This document shows, in pieces, positions 26,836 through 35,635 of a stretch of DNA of 64,000 bases. The notes below the pieces were generated by a model. It saw only the letters and a program-made list of their open reading frames with translations. It ran no database searches and was not told the origin of the DNA. A program made the position numbers and the translations under genes. The stretch is from Empedobacter sedimenti (lineage in GTDB: Bacteria; Bacteroidota; Bacteroidia; Flavobacteriales; Weeksellaceae). Position 1 is the stretch's first letter; the number at the start of each line of letters is the position of its first letter. The stretch lies in the NCBI RefSeq assembly GCF_030005555.1, contig NZ_JASCQG010000004.1, positions 176,815 to 240,814 on the forward strand, given 5' to 3'.

Positions 26836-27273
26836 ATGAGAACGTTAATTTATTTTTTATTTATCTTTTTTCATGGATTTTTTATATTAGGATTACCTGT
26901 ATTATATCCTCGTAAAAAATATTTACTTTTTTTAGGATTTGGTCTTTTAGGAAGTTTTGTATTTTTTATTCTTTTTGTAATGATATTAAACTATATGAAT
27001 TTTAACGTAGAAGGAGAATTTCACACAAACGTAGCTTTTGGCATAATAGGATTATTTTTTTTAAGTTTTTTTGCTGTTCTAATTCCTAGTTTAGTAGTAA
27101 AGAATGTTTTAAAATTTCATTTAACAAATAACATTGAAAATATAAATAAACAACCATTAAAATTTTTTTTGAATAATACAAACTCTATAGAATTTGGTTA
27201 TAGATTATTCTTTTTTCTAGGAGGTTTTATTATCTATTATGGTATATGTTTTGGGGATTTAAACACAAAATAA
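26836..27273 (+). CDS. Hypothetical four-helix membrane protein
   Basis: A 145-residue very hydrophobic protein with four predicted helices (about 3-24, 30-52, 66-90 and 123-140). It contains a short FxGF-type repeat and a basic loop between helices 1 and 2 (YPRKKYL). I do not recognise a family. It is squeezed between ruvB (9 bases) and queG (3 bases), so it is probably translated from the same message. Its very AT-rich codon use differs from both neighbours. Confidence 0.65.
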   Translation: MRTLIYFLFIFFHGFFILGLPVLYPRKKYLLFLGFGLLGSFVFFILFVMILNYMNFNVEGEFHTNVAFGIIGLFFLSFFAVLIPSLVVKNVLKFHLTNNIENINKQPLKFFLNNTNSIEFGYRLFFFLGGFIIYYGICFGDLNTK

Positions 27274-27276
27274 CAA

Positions 27277-28224
27277 ATGCTCCTTCAAACTGAAGAACAT
27301 ATCAAAATAAAATGGTCCCATCGCATCAAAGAAAAAGCTGAAGCGTTGGGATTTATTTCTTGTGGTATAGCCAAAGCAGATTTTTTGGAAGAAGAAGCTC
27401 CTCATTTAGAAGCTTGGTTGAAGAATGATTTTCATGGCGAAATGCAGTATATGGAAAATCATTTCGATATGCGATTGGATCCTCGAATTTTGGTCGAAGG
27501 AGCAAAATCTGTAATTTCATTGGCGTATAATTATTACCAAGATTTAGATCGAAATCCAGACTCATACAAAGTTGCAATGTACGCACAAGGCGAAGATTAT
27601 CATTTTGTCGTGAAGGAAAAAGTGCGCGAATTGTTAGATTTTATTCAAGACGAAATAGGAGAGGTGAGCGGAAGAGCTTTTACCGATTCAGCACCAGTTT
27701 TGGAACATGCTTGGGCAAAAAAAGCTGGAATTGGTTGGGTTGGAAAAAATTCGTTGACGTTGTCCAAACAAAAAGGTTCGTTTTTCTTTTTATCCGAATT
27801 AATTATTGATTTGGATTTAGCTTATGATTTTCCAATCGAAACTGATCATTGTGGAAATTGTGCACGTTGCATAGATGCTTGCCCAACAGATGCTATTTTA
27901 CCAAATAAAACGGTGAATGGAAGTCAATGTATTTCATATTTTACAATTGAATTGAAAGACCAAATTCCGACCGAAATGAAAGGTAAATTTGACGATTGGA
28001 TTTTTGGCTGTGATGTTTGCCAAGAAGTTTGTCCGTGGAATCGTTTTTCGTTGCCAACGAAAGAAACTCGTTTTGTTGGTCATGAGAAAATTAATCAATT
28101 CTCGAAAAAAGATTGGGAAGAAATTACGGAAGATGTTTTTCGAGAAATTTTTAAGAAATCACCTGTCAAACGTACAAAATATGATGGTTTGAAAAGAAAT
28201 ATCGATTTTGTAAAATCACTATAA
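27277..28224 (+). CDS. queG: Epoxyqueuosine reductase
   Basis: A 315-residue cobalamin- and iron-sulphur-dependent enzyme that makes the last step of queuosine in tRNA. The two 4Fe-4S clusters are visible: [16 protein letters not shown] and [14 protein letters not shown]. The N-terminal part has the family motifs [17 protein letters not shown] and [20 protein letters not shown], quoted in part, and the cobalamin region [14 protein letters not shown]. This is the short form without the C-terminal HEAT repeats of E. coli QueG. Confidence 0.95.
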   Translation: MLLQTEEHIKIKWSHRIKEKAEALGFISCGIAKADFLEEEAPHLEAWLKNDFHGEMQYMENHFDMRLDPRILVEGAKSVISLAYNYYQDLDRNPDSYKVAMYAQGEDYHFVVKEKVRELLDFIQDEIGEVSGRAFTDSAPVLEHAWAKKAGIGWVGKNSLTLSKQKGSFFFLSELIIDLDLAYDFPIETDHCGNCARCIDACPTDAILPNKTVNGSQCISYFTIELKDQIPTEMKGKFDDWIFGCDVCQEVCPWNRFSLPTKETRFVGHEKINQFSKKDWEEITEDVFREIFKKSPVKRTKYDGLKRNIDFVKSL

Positions 28225-28240
28225 TTCGTGAATAATTTTG
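28207..28240 (+). promoter_or_regulatory. Promoter of the 28.3-30.5 kb secreted cluster
   Basis: TTTG at 28207-28210 and TAATTTTG at 28233-28240, 22 bases apart, ahead of ATG 28286. The -33 box lies within the end of queG. Confidence 0.45.
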
Positions 28241-28285
28241 GTGCAGATTTTGCTAGTTTTACTTCGAAGAAATCGCATCAGAAAA

Positions 28286-28966
28286 ATGAAGAAAAGTCTA
28301 CTTTTTAGCACATTAATTTTATCTTATTTTGCGCAAGCACAATTTGGAATTGTACAGGATAAAGATGGTTTTGTTAATGTGAGAGATGAAAAAAATACAA
28401 CATCTACTATTTTAGCTAAAGTTAACTCGAACACTATTTTACCAATAGACAATGATGAAGAAAATTCTAAATGGTATTTAGCAGAGTTTCAGACTGAAAA
28501 ATCAGGTTATATTTTTCATGATAGAATCAAGAAATTAGAAGATTTTGAATCAATTGCTCCAATTTCAAAAAACGATAATAAAGTGGAATTTTCTACTTCA
28601 GATTATAAAATTGAGCTAGAAACGCAACAGTTTAATTCGAAAAAGCATAAAATTTTCAAAGAAGGTGATTTTGTTTATGCAATAGATGAAAAAGATTTCT
28701 TTGGCTCGGATGGAATGGTTCCTCAAACAGAATTCAAGTCGTTCAAAATTTCGTTCAAAGGAAAAGAAATTAGTTTTCCGAAATACTATTTTACCAATTT
28801 ATACAATGCTAATTTATCAGCAACAAAACTTACTTACAATAAAGAGTTAAATCAATATTATTTGTTTGGTACTTATAGTGATGGAGCGGGTGTTTATGAT
28901 GCACTTTGGGTTTTGGAGAATGGTAAAATAGTGAAACATATTGCTCAAATTAATTATTATGTGTAG
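28286..28966 (+). CDS. Secreted protein with SH3-like domain
   Basis: From ATG 28286 the product has 226 residues and a signal peptide (LSYFAQAQ). An earlier ATG at 28238 would add 16 basic residues before the signal and falls in the promoter. The mature N-terminus (KDGFVNVRDEKNTTSTILAKV ... SGYIFHDRI, quoted in part) is a bacterial SH3-like fold. The rest has no known motif to my eye. It is the first gene of a run of four, overlapping the next gene by 8 bases. Confidence 0.75.
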   Translation: MKKSLLFSTLILSYFAQAQFGIVQDKDGFVNVRDEKNTTSTILAKVNSNTILPIDNDEENSKWYLAEFQTEKSGYIFHDRIKKLEDFESIAPISKNDNKVEFSTSDYKIELETQQFNSKKHKIFKEGDFVYAIDEKDFFGSDGMVPQTEFKSFKISFKGKEISFPKYYFTNLYNANLSATKLTYNKELNQYYLFGTYSDGAGVYDALWVLENGKIVKHIAQINYYV

Positions 28967-29486
28967 AAAATTAAAATACATTGTTCCTGCATTATTGATG
29001 TTTTCGACTTCTATTTTTGCTCAGAAAATATCAACAGCTAAATTTGGAGATATTGCCTATAATATGTCGCAAAGAGAAGTTGCGTTATTATCAAATAAAT
29101 TGGCGCTTTATGATACAACGAATGAGCAAATGCCAGAACAAGATATTGTAATAAATGGAGTTAAATACCATGTTTCGTATTATAATAATCTGAAAACAAA
29201 GCAATTTGAGGTTTATATGGTTTCTTCTACAAATCCATCACTTTCTACTTTATCAGGCATAAAAATTGGAAGTACATTAAGTGATTTGTGGAAAATTTAC
29301 AAAAAATATGATATTTCGGTACAAAATATTTTTGAAGATGAGGAAACAAAATCGACGCGTGTTTTTACAATAAATGATTTAGACAATGGATGTAATCTTG
29401 ATTTTTATTTGAAAAATAATAAAGTGGTTAAAATTGCACTGATGAATGAGTCGGGATATTTAAATAATAATATTTATGAAAACTAA
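28959..29486 (+). CDS. Small secreted protein, tandem paralogue 1
   Basis: From ATG 28959 (175 residues) the protein begins with a signal peptide, MCRKLKYIVPALLMFS ending near IFAQ; the ATG at 28941 is also possible and adds six residues. The mature part opens with KISTAKFGDIAYNMSQ and includes TLSGIKIGSTLSDLWKIYKK and DLDNGCNLDFYLKNNKVV. These segments recur in the next two genes. The G-x-T/S-x-x-x-L/DLW motif is like the half-repeats of SmpA/OmlA or BLIP folds, but that is a guess. Function unknown. Confidence 0.75.
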   Translation: MCRKLKYIVPALLMFSTSIFAQKISTAKFGDIAYNMSQREVALLSNKLALYDTTNEQMPEQDIVINGVKYHVSYYNNLKTKQFEVYMVSSTNPSLSTLSGIKIGSTLSDLWKIYKKYDISVQNIFEDEETKSTRVFTINDLDNGCNLDFYLKNNKVVKIALMNESGYLNNNIYEN

Positions 29487-29970
29487 ATACATTACCTATT
29501 TACTGTTTTGCTTTTCAACGTTTTGTTTTGCTCAAATTTCGACAACAAAAATGAATGAGCTGAAAATTGGTATGCGACCAGCTCAAATCATGAAATTATT
29601 AGGAAATAAGCCAGCAGCAATAGCAGATAATAACGAGACAAATATAAAAGTTAACGGAATTAATTATACGATTTATATTCAAGAAGGATATTTGAGCAAG
29701 GGAGAAGGAGATACGTATCTTGGATCGATTTCGACAACGAGTAAAGCGATTAAAACTTTATCTGGTGTTGGAGTAGGAAATACGGTAGAAGATTTATGGA
29801 ATGCTTATTCATCTAAATACAATGTATTTTTGAGTAAATCTGAAAATAATTTCCGAGAATTTAGAATTCAAGATGAAGAAAATGGAACGATGTTGATTTT
29901 TGAATTGAAAAATGAAATTGTGACAAAAATTAATATAAATTCATATAACCCAGAAGAATGTACTTTATAA
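29476..29970 (+). CDS. Small secreted protein, tandem paralogue 2
   Basis: A 164-residue protein with a signal peptide (CFSTFCFAQ). It overlaps the end of paralogue 1 by 11 bases. The family features are all present: QISTTKMNELKIGMRPAQIM at the mature N-terminus (quoted to 20 residues), TLSGVGVGNTVEDLWNAY in the middle, and DEENGTMLIFELKNEIV. The first segment (LKIGMRPAQIMKLLG) most clearly shows a BamE/SmpA-like helical start. Confidence 0.75.
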   Translation: MKTKYITYLLFCFSTFCFAQISTTKMNELKIGMRPAQIMKLLGNKPAAIADNNETNIKVNGINYTIYIQEGYLSKGEGDTYLGSISTTSKAIKTLSGVGVGNTVEDLWNAYSSKYNVFLSKSENNFREFRIQDEENGTMLIFELKNEIVTKININSYNPEECTL

Positions 29971-29999
29971 TAAAACCTTTTAAATAAAAACTAAAAACT

Positions 30000-30515
30000 A
30001 TGAGAAAAATATTTTTTATTGCAGCTTTCGTAGCTGGAATCGCTTTACAAGCACAAGTTTCTACAACACGTATTAACGATATAAAACTTGGAATGAAATT
30101 GTCTGAATTAGAAAAGTTAACTGGACAAAAATTTAAGTTGAAATTAAATGAATATGGTTATCCAGAAGGAGATTTAACAATCGTTTCTAAAGGAGTGACA
30201 TACAAAGTTGGATTGACATCAAATGGAGATGGAAATGGAACAAACAATTTAACTGTTTACAGTGTAAAATCGACAGATTCAAGTTTAAAAACACTTTCTG
30301 GCATCAAAATAGGATCTACTTTAGATGAATTAATTTCTAAGTATAAAAATTTGAATATCTCTATTTATGATGGTTATGATGATGTAAGCGGAAATAGAAC
30401 AAAATCATTTAGATATTTTAATGTTGATGATTATGACACAGGATCTATGTTGCAATTTAAGTTAGTCAACGGAAAGGTTACTTCTTTTGATGTGATGTAT
30501 AATGAAGGTTGTTAA
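30000..30515 (+). CDS. Small secreted protein, tandem paralogue 3
   Basis: A 171-residue protein with a signal peptide (GIALQAQ). It carries VSTTRINDIKLGMKLSELEK, TLSGIKIGSTLDELISKY and DYDTGSMLQFKLVNGKVT, matching its two upstream neighbours, and ends in Cys. A strong terminator follows. The 29-base gap before it is the only real gap in the cluster, so it may have its own ribosome site. Confidence 0.75.
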   Translation: MRKIFFIAAFVAGIALQAQVSTTRINDIKLGMKLSELEKLTGQKFKLKLNEYGYPEGDLTIVSKGVTYKVGLTSNGDGNGTNNLTVYSVKSTDSSLKTLSGIKIGSTLDELISKYKNLNISIYDGYDDVSGNRTKSFRYFNVDDYDTGSMLQFKLVNGKVTSFDVMYNEGC

Positions 30516-30524
30516 GAATCAAAC

Positions 30525-30564
30525 ATAAAAAAAAAACCAACTCTTAAGAGTTGGTTTTTTTTTT
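30525..30564. terminator. Bidirectional terminator
   Basis: Palindrome ccaactcttaagagttgg flanked by A-run and T-run; serves the secreted cluster and the convergent endonuclease gene. Confidence 0.93.
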
Positions 30565-30572
30565 ATTGAGAT

Positions 30573-31622
30573 TTATTTTTTAATAATTTTTTTAGTTACA
30601 ATGTTTCCATCTTCTAGGTGAATGGCTAGTATATAAACACCAGCAGGAAATTGAGAAAGACTGATTTCTTTCGTTAATTGTGTTGCTAGCAATTGTCCAT
30701 TTAGATCATACAAACTTGCATCAATAAAGTTTTTAGCATCAATTTTTACTTTATCTGTTGCAGGATTTGGTGAAACGGTAACCGAAATAGCCTGAAAATC
30801 ATAATTAATCGTACTTAATTCGCTCCAAGTATTTTCAGCAATATCTCCACCCCAAATTAATGTTGCTAAATATGGATTGTCAATAAACGGATTTCTACTT
30901 CCTTGTTTTTCGGCAATAATTTCGTTTCGAACTTTTTCAAACTCAGAAACTTTATCCATCATATTCCATTTCAGAAACATATCTGGCATTCCATCATTAT
31001 TACTTGTTTTTTTATTGATAGCAACTTGTTGCGGATCAGTTTCTAATCCGTAATGCACGTACATATACATAATAATACGCGAAACATCACCAATCCATTC
31101 ATCGCCAGGATAAAAACCTCCATTGATTAATTTTGCTTGACCAGTAATATCTTGATCCCATTTTTCACGGTATGGATTATTACTTCTTGTAGAGTTTATT
31201 TGACGATCAACAGCTCTTAAGTTGTGTGCATCTGTACCTGTTCCTGGACGATCAGTATCAAGTTTAGGAACCGCTAATGATTTAGGAAAAACATGTTCAC
31301 GTTCCCATTTTCCATTTGCGTTTCCTCCTGTGTTGTTCTTGTTGTTTACATCTCTTGTACGTTGCTCAGAATAAGTTGTAGAATTATCTGTAAAACCATA
31401 AATCAATAAGACTTTTCCTTGCGAATTAAGATCTAAATCAGATTTATCTAAAATATTCCAAACACCAGGTGTATAGCTAACAGCTTGATGTGTTGCCGTA
31501 ATTAAATCGTGTAACTCCTCTTTTATTGTTTTTCCATCTTTCTTAAAATCAAGTCCTTCATAATAATCAGGAATTTGAGCAGATAATGATAAAGGAAGTA
31601 AAAAGAGTATAAATTTCTTCAT
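30573..31622 (-). CDS. Secreted endonuclease I family protein with type IX sorting domain
   Basis: A 349-residue exported nuclease. After the signal peptide (LLPLSLSAQ) comes an endonuclease I (EndA/NucM-type) domain with the His-Me-like active-site region KWEREHVFPKSLAVP and GTDAHNLRAVDRQINSTRSN, quoted in part, and WGGDIAENTW. The last about 75 residues form a type IX secretion (Por) sorting domain: VTVSPNPATDKVKID ... LYDLNGQLLAT ... FPAGVYILAIH ... VTKKIIKK. It should be secreted to the surface or medium and degrade DNA or RNA, perhaps for nutrient use. PorT, a part of that secretion route, is encoded at 43.7 kb. Confidence 0.93.
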   Translation of the reverse strand: MKKFILFLLPLSLSAQIPDYYEGLDFKKDGKTIKEELHDLITATHQAVSYTPGVWNILDKSDLDLNSQGKVLLIYGFTDNSTTYSEQRTRDVNNKNNTGGNANGKWEREHVFPKSLAVPKLDTDRPGTGTDAHNLRAVDRQINSTRSNNPYREKWDQDITGQAKLINGGFYPGDEWIGDVSRIIMYMYVHYGLETDPQQVAINKKTSNNDGMPDMFLKWNMMDKVSEFEKVRNEIIAEKQGSRNPFIDNPYLATLIWGGDIAENTWSELSTINYDFQAISVTVSPNPATDKVKIDAKNFIDASLYDLNGQLLATQLTKEISLSQFPAGVYILAIHLEDGNIVTKKIIKK

Positions 31623-31701
31623 AAATACCTAAAATTTGGTGCGAAATTAAGTATTTATAAGTGATAATAATTAATTAGTAAATGAAATTTAATCTAAAAT
31701 T

Positions 31702-32580
31702 TTACTGAAATTGTTTGATGTATTGTTTCGGTGTTAAGCCGTATTTTTTCTTAAATGCTGATATAAAATGAGATGGGTTTTCGTAGCCAATTTCAAATGA
31801 AATATCCTTTACCATTTGTTGATTTTCTTCTAATTTATGCAACGCAAACTCTAGTTTTTTATCCAATAAATAGCCATAAACTGTTGTTCCATAAAGTTCT
31901 TTAAAACCTTCTTTCAGATGATATTCTGAGATCGAAAATTTTTCACAAAGTTGTTTGATGGTTGGAGGATTTTTAAAATCAGCTAACAAATAATCTTTGA
32001 TCTCTTTGATTCGCTTTCCTTCATTTTCGTCATTCAAGAAAGGACAATGTTCGGTTTGACTTTCGATTTCAGAAAAGTAAAGTGTAAACAATTCGTACAT
32101 TTTTCCAATCAAAAATAAATTTTGAAATTGAGGAGAAAGTTTCATCTGCTCAATTTGATTCAGAACCAATTTTATCGAAGAACCAATTTCGCGTTCGATA
32201 TAAAATTTTTCTTGCGTCATACTCGAAATCAAATCATTCTGAATTTGATATTCTGCAAACAATTGATGCAATTTCTGAATCGATAAAACAATAATATAAA
32301 CCTTACTTTCAGCATTAATGTTTAATGAAAGCGGAATATCCAAAGTTGGATAATAAAACAAAAAACTTTTGCCTTCGTTTAGATTGATTTTGTAAATACC
32401 ATTATTAAAATTAAATGTTACAGAGCCTTTCGTACAAAAATAGAATTGTATATAACGTTTGTCAATACCTTTCAGAATGGTGTCTGTAGAAGCCGTAAAG
32501 TTGTCAATTTGAGCGATAAATACGTCTGTTGACAATTTATATTCGTTAATTTTACTTTTATGGGTATTTTTTAAATCCAT
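31702..32580 (-). CDS. AraC family transcriptional regulator
   Basis: A 292-residue soluble regulator with an N-terminal beta-rich part of about 180 residues (cupin-like: FYFCTKGSVTFNFNNG, GKSFLFYYPTLDIP) and a C-terminal AraC DNA-binding domain (TIKQLCEKFSISEYHLKEGF ... DISFEIGYENPSHFISAFKK). It is divergent from hemA with a 196-base spacer; the same neighbour pair recurs in flavobacteria in my memory, hinting at control of haem synthesis or iron. The ligand is not evident. Confidence 0.9.
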   Translation of the reverse strand: MDLKNTHKSKINEYKLSTDVFIAQIDNFTASTDTILKGIDKRYIQFYFCTKGSVTFNFNNGIYKINLNEGKSFLFYYPTLDIPLSLNINAESKVYIIVLSIQKLHQLFAEYQIQNDLISSMTQEKFYIEREIGSSIKLVLNQIEQMKLSPQFQNLFLIGKMYELFTLYFSEIESQTEHCPFLNDENEGKRIKEIKDYLLADFKNPPTIKQLCEKFSISEYHLKEGFKELYGTTVYGYLLDKKLEFALHKLEENQQMVKDISFEIGYENPSHFISAFKKKYGLTPKQYIKQFQ

Positions 32581-32641
32581 TTCGAATGATGAGGTTTGTC
32601 ATATAAAAAACGTGACATTTGTCAATTGCGCTCTTTATAAT

Positions 32642-32663
32642 GGTTTACATACAAATATAAACC
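32642..32663. promoter_or_regulatory. Inverted repeat overlapping the araC-type gene's promoter
   Basis: Arms ggttta and taaacc, 10 bases apart, around the minus-strand box TATATTTG at 32652-32659. It may be an operator. Two TTTGTCA direct repeats follow toward the gene (about 32596 and 32619). Confidence 0.35.
32652..32659 (-). promoter_or_regulatory. Promoter -7 box of the AraC-type regulator
   Basis: On the minus strand TATATTTG, a TAnnTTTG match, about 72 bases before the start codon. Confidence 0.5.
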
Positions 32664-32751
32664 TTTAATTTATAATTATTCTAAAAAAGCAAACTTTAAT
32701 TTTTAGCGTTATTTTTTCTTTTTAAAGTTATTTTCTGAAGAGTTTTGAAAC

Positions 32752-32759
32752 TACTTTTG
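32752..32759 (+). promoter_or_regulatory. Promoter -7 box of hemA
   Basis: TACTTTTG fits TAnnTTTG and lies 17 bases before ATG 32777; the -33 region is T-rich but has no clear TTTG at the right spacing. Confidence 0.5.
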
Positions 32760-32776
32760 TATCAGTATTTGAGGAA

Positions 32777-34024
32777 ATGACAATTAGAGGTAATAAAACG
32801 GAAGAAAAATTTTACGTAATCGGAATCAGTTATGAAAAAGCTGACGCCATTACACGTGGTAAATTTACTTTTTTCCCGGAACAAGTTGAAACGTTTGCAC
32901 AAGATTCTAAAACGAATGGTTTAGAAAACTTTTTTATTGTATCAACTTGTAATCGTACTGAATTTTATGGTTTTGCAGAAAACGAAGATCAAATCGTTGA
33001 GCAATATTGTAAATACACAGAAGGTAATGCAGAGGAATTCCGTCAATTTATGATGGTAAAAGAAGGAGAAGAAGCGATTACACATTTATTCCGCGTTTCG
33101 TCGGGATTAGAAAGTCAGATTTTAGGTGATTTTGATATCATCGGACAAATCAAAATTTGGTTTTCTCGTTTCAAAAAACAAGGCGCATCAAATGCTTTTT
33201 TAGAGCGTTTGGTAAATACTGCGATCCAAATTAGTAAAAAAGTAAAGAACGAAACTTTCTTAAGTAACGGCTCTGCTTCGGTTGCATATTCTGCGGTTAA
33301 TTTTATTCAAGCAACACAAGGAAACTTGGTCGACAAAAATATTTTGTTGTACGGAATTGGTAAAATTGGTCGTAATACATGCGCTAATTTGGTCAAACAT
33401 TATCCAAATACAAACATTACGTTAATCAATCGTACAAAAGAAAAGGCAGAAGTTCTTGGATTGAAATATGATATTACCGTAAAAGATCACAGCGAATTAA
33501 AAGAAGAATTACAAAAAACAGATATTCTTATTGTTGCAACGGGAGCAAGTAATTACACAATTACAGAAGAAATGATTCCGTTCGACAAGGAAATGACGAT
33601 TATTGATATGTCAGTTCCAGAAAATGTAATTCATACGTTGGCTTCTCGCGAATCTATTCAATTGGTAAATGTGGACGGATTATCTAAAATGGTAGATGAT
33701 ACAATTGCGCAACGTCGCAATGCAATTCCAGAAGCTTTGGCAATTATAGAGGAGCATTCTACAGAGTTTTACGAATGGTTAGAAACCAGAGAATTGGTTC
33801 CAGCTATTCAATCTTTCAAAGATAGATTAGACTTTTTTCAGAGTTTTGCTTTAAATAATTTGAAAAAAGATAATGTAAACATTGACGAAAATGAAACGAT
33901 TTTAACTGAAAAAGTAATTCAGAAAATTACCAATCAGTTTGCTTCTTATTTAATCGAAAATAAGGAAAATGCAGACGAAACAATTCAGTTAATCGAAAAA
34001 ATGTTTCATTTAAAACAAGCTTAA
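32777..34024 (+). CDS. hemA: Glutamyl-tRNA reductase
   Basis: A 415-residue NADPH enzyme that reduces glutamyl-tRNA(Glu) to glutamate-1-semialdehyde, the first committed step of the C5 haem route. The catalytic cysteine is in VSTCNRTEFYG (Cys58); the tRNA/substrate motif SGLESQILGDFDIIGQIK, the dinucleotide-binding ILLYGIGKIGRNTCANL and the dimerisation tail are all present. It is the first gene of hemA-hemC-hemD-hemE. hemL and hemB are not in the window. Confidence 0.96.
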   Translation: MTIRGNKTEEKFYVIGISYEKADAITRGKFTFFPEQVETFAQDSKTNGLENFFIVSTCNRTEFYGFAENEDQIVEQYCKYTEGNAEEFRQFMMVKEGEEAITHLFRVSSGLESQILGDFDIIGQIKIWFSRFKKQGASNAFLERLVNTAIQISKKVKNETFLSNGSASVAYSAVNFIQATQGNLVDKNILLYGIGKIGRNTCANLVKHYPNTNITLINRTKEKAEVLGLKYDITVKDHSELKEELQKTDILIVATGASNYTITEEMIPFDKEMTIIDMSVPENVIHTLASRESIQLVNVDGLSKMVDDTIAQRRNAIPEALAIIEEHSTEFYEWLETRELVPAIQSFKDRLDFFQSFALNNLKKDNVNIDENETILTEKVIQKITNQFASYLIENKENADETIQLIEKMFHLKQA

Positions 34025-34031
34025 TACAATC

Positions 34032-34958
34032 ATGAAAACAATAAAAATTGGTACACGTCAAAGTCCTTTAGCGCTTTGGCAAGCCAATAAAGTTGCTTCT
34101 ATTCTTGAGGCAAAAGGTCATCCAACAGAAATCGTTCCGATTACTTCTGAAGGTGATGCAAATCTAAAACAACCCATTTATTCATTAGGTTTAACAGGTG
34201 TTTTTACGCGTTCATTGGACATTGCTTTGTTGAATGATCAAGTAGATATTGCGGTTCATTCGTTGAAAGATGTGCCAACTGTTTTACCAGAAACATTAGA
34301 GTTGATTGCATATCCAGAGCGTGCAAGTTCTGCGGATATTTTGGTGTACAAATCGGAAGATATTTTCGAGAAAGAACACCGAATTATTGCAACAGGATCT
34401 TTGCGTCGTAAAGCATTTTGGAATCATAAATATCCAAATGATACGATTGTAGATTTACGTGGAAATGTGCAATTACGTCTAAAAAAATTGCAAGATAATG
34501 CAGATTGGGACGGAGCTGTATTTGCTTTTGCAGGTTTGGATCGTTCAGAAATTTTAGATGAATTGGCAGAAAAAGGTCTTCATTACAAAGTGATTGATTG
34601 GATGATTGCTGCGCCATCACAAGGAATTTTGGGAATTGTTGCCAAAGAAGGTTTTGATTTGAGTGATATTAATAATCCGCAATGTGAACTTTTTGCAACA
34701 GTAGAACGTCAATTCTTGAATGTTTTAGAAGGTGGTTGTACAGCGCCAATTGGTGCGTTAGTTGAGAAAATTGATGAAGAAAATTACTCGTTCAAAGGAG
34801 CTATTTTATCAATTGATGGACAAGAAATGATTTCAATCGAAAGACAATTCAAAGCAGATGAATATTTGACGAAAGGTCTCGAATTTGCTGAAGAATGTAT
34901 TGCGCAAGGTGCAGCAAAAATGATTGAAGAAATTAAAAAAGAAATCGGAACGAAATAG
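34032..34958 (+). CDS. hemC: Hydroxymethylbilane synthase (porphobilinogen deaminase)
   Basis: A 308-residue enzyme that joins four porphobilinogens into hydroxymethylbilane. N-terminal IKIGTRQSPLALWQANKV, catalytic-Asp region VDIAVHSLKDVPT, the Arg-rich GSLRRKAFW and NVQLRLKKL, and the dipyrromethane-cofactor Cys in LEGGCTAPIGA (Cys236) are present. It follows hemA by 7 bases and overlaps hemD by one. Confidence 0.96.
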   Translation: MKTIKIGTRQSPLALWQANKVASILEAKGHPTEIVPITSEGDANLKQPIYSLGLTGVFTRSLDIALLNDQVDIAVHSLKDVPTVLPETLELIAYPERASSADILVYKSEDIFEKEHRIIATGSLRRKAFWNHKYPNDTIVDLRGNVQLRLKKLQDNADWDGAVFAFAGLDRSEILDELAEKGLHYKVIDWMIAAPSQGILGIVAKEGFDLSDINNPQCELFATVERQFLNVLEGGCTAPIGALVEKIDEENYSFKGAILSIDGQEMISIERQFKADEYLTKGLEFAEECIAQGAAKMIEEIKKEIGTK

Positions 34959-35635
34959 TGCGAACAAGAGTTTTATTCACGAAGTTAATTTCTCCTGAAT
35001 TGCTTGGAAAAGAATTTGGAGCTGATGTTGAGGTGGTTTGTAAACCAACTTTACAAATCGAATTGACTTCAAAGAATAAAATTTCTGCACAGATTGATGA
35101 ATCCGTTCATCAATTTATCGTGACGAGTCAAAATACAGTAAGTGCCATTCAAGGATTGGAATTGAGTGGTCATTTTTTTGTTGTTGGAAAAAAAACGGCA
35201 GAAAAACTAAAAGCGCAGAACAGAGAGGTTGTGTTGATTGAAGATTATGCAGAAGATTTAGCTCCGAAATTGATTTCAGGAAATTATTCTCTGAAATGGA
35301 ATTTTTTATGCGGTTCTTCGCGCCGAGATTTGTTGGTAAACGAATTGTCAAAATCAAATCACGAAGTCAATCAAATCATCACCTATCAATCAGAACAAAT
35401 TGTTTATCAATTAAATGAAACATTTGATATGTATGCTTTTTTTAGTCCGTTATCATTCAAAGCGTTTCATCAACAAAATAAAATATCGGAAAGTTCGCGT
35501 ATTTTTACAATCGGAAATACAACAACTTCTGCGATACAAGAAGTTTATCCAAATCATGAAATTATAACTGCGCAAACACCTTTGGTGGAAGTGGTTATCA
35601 AAAATATAAAAAAATACATCAATGATAAAAAATGA
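34958..35635 (+). CDS. hemD: Uroporphyrinogen-III synthase
   Basis: A 225-residue HemD, which closes and inverts ring D. The family is poorly conserved; seen here are [37 protein letters not shown] and the C-terminal [16 protein letters not shown]. The start is GTG at 34958, sharing a base with the hemC stop (TAGTG), so translation is coupled. The position between hemC and hemE strengthens the call. Confidence 0.92.
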   Translation: MRTRVLFTKLISPELLGKEFGADVEVVCKPTLQIELTSKNKISAQIDESVHQFIVTSQNTVSAIQGLELSGHFFVVGKKTAEKLKAQNREVVLIEDYAEDLAPKLISGNYSLKWNFLCGSSRRDLLVNELSKSNHEVNQIITYQSEQIVYQLNETFDMYAFFSPLSFKAFHQQNKISESSRIFTIGNTTTSAIQEVYPNHEIITAQTPLVEVVIKNIKKYINDKK

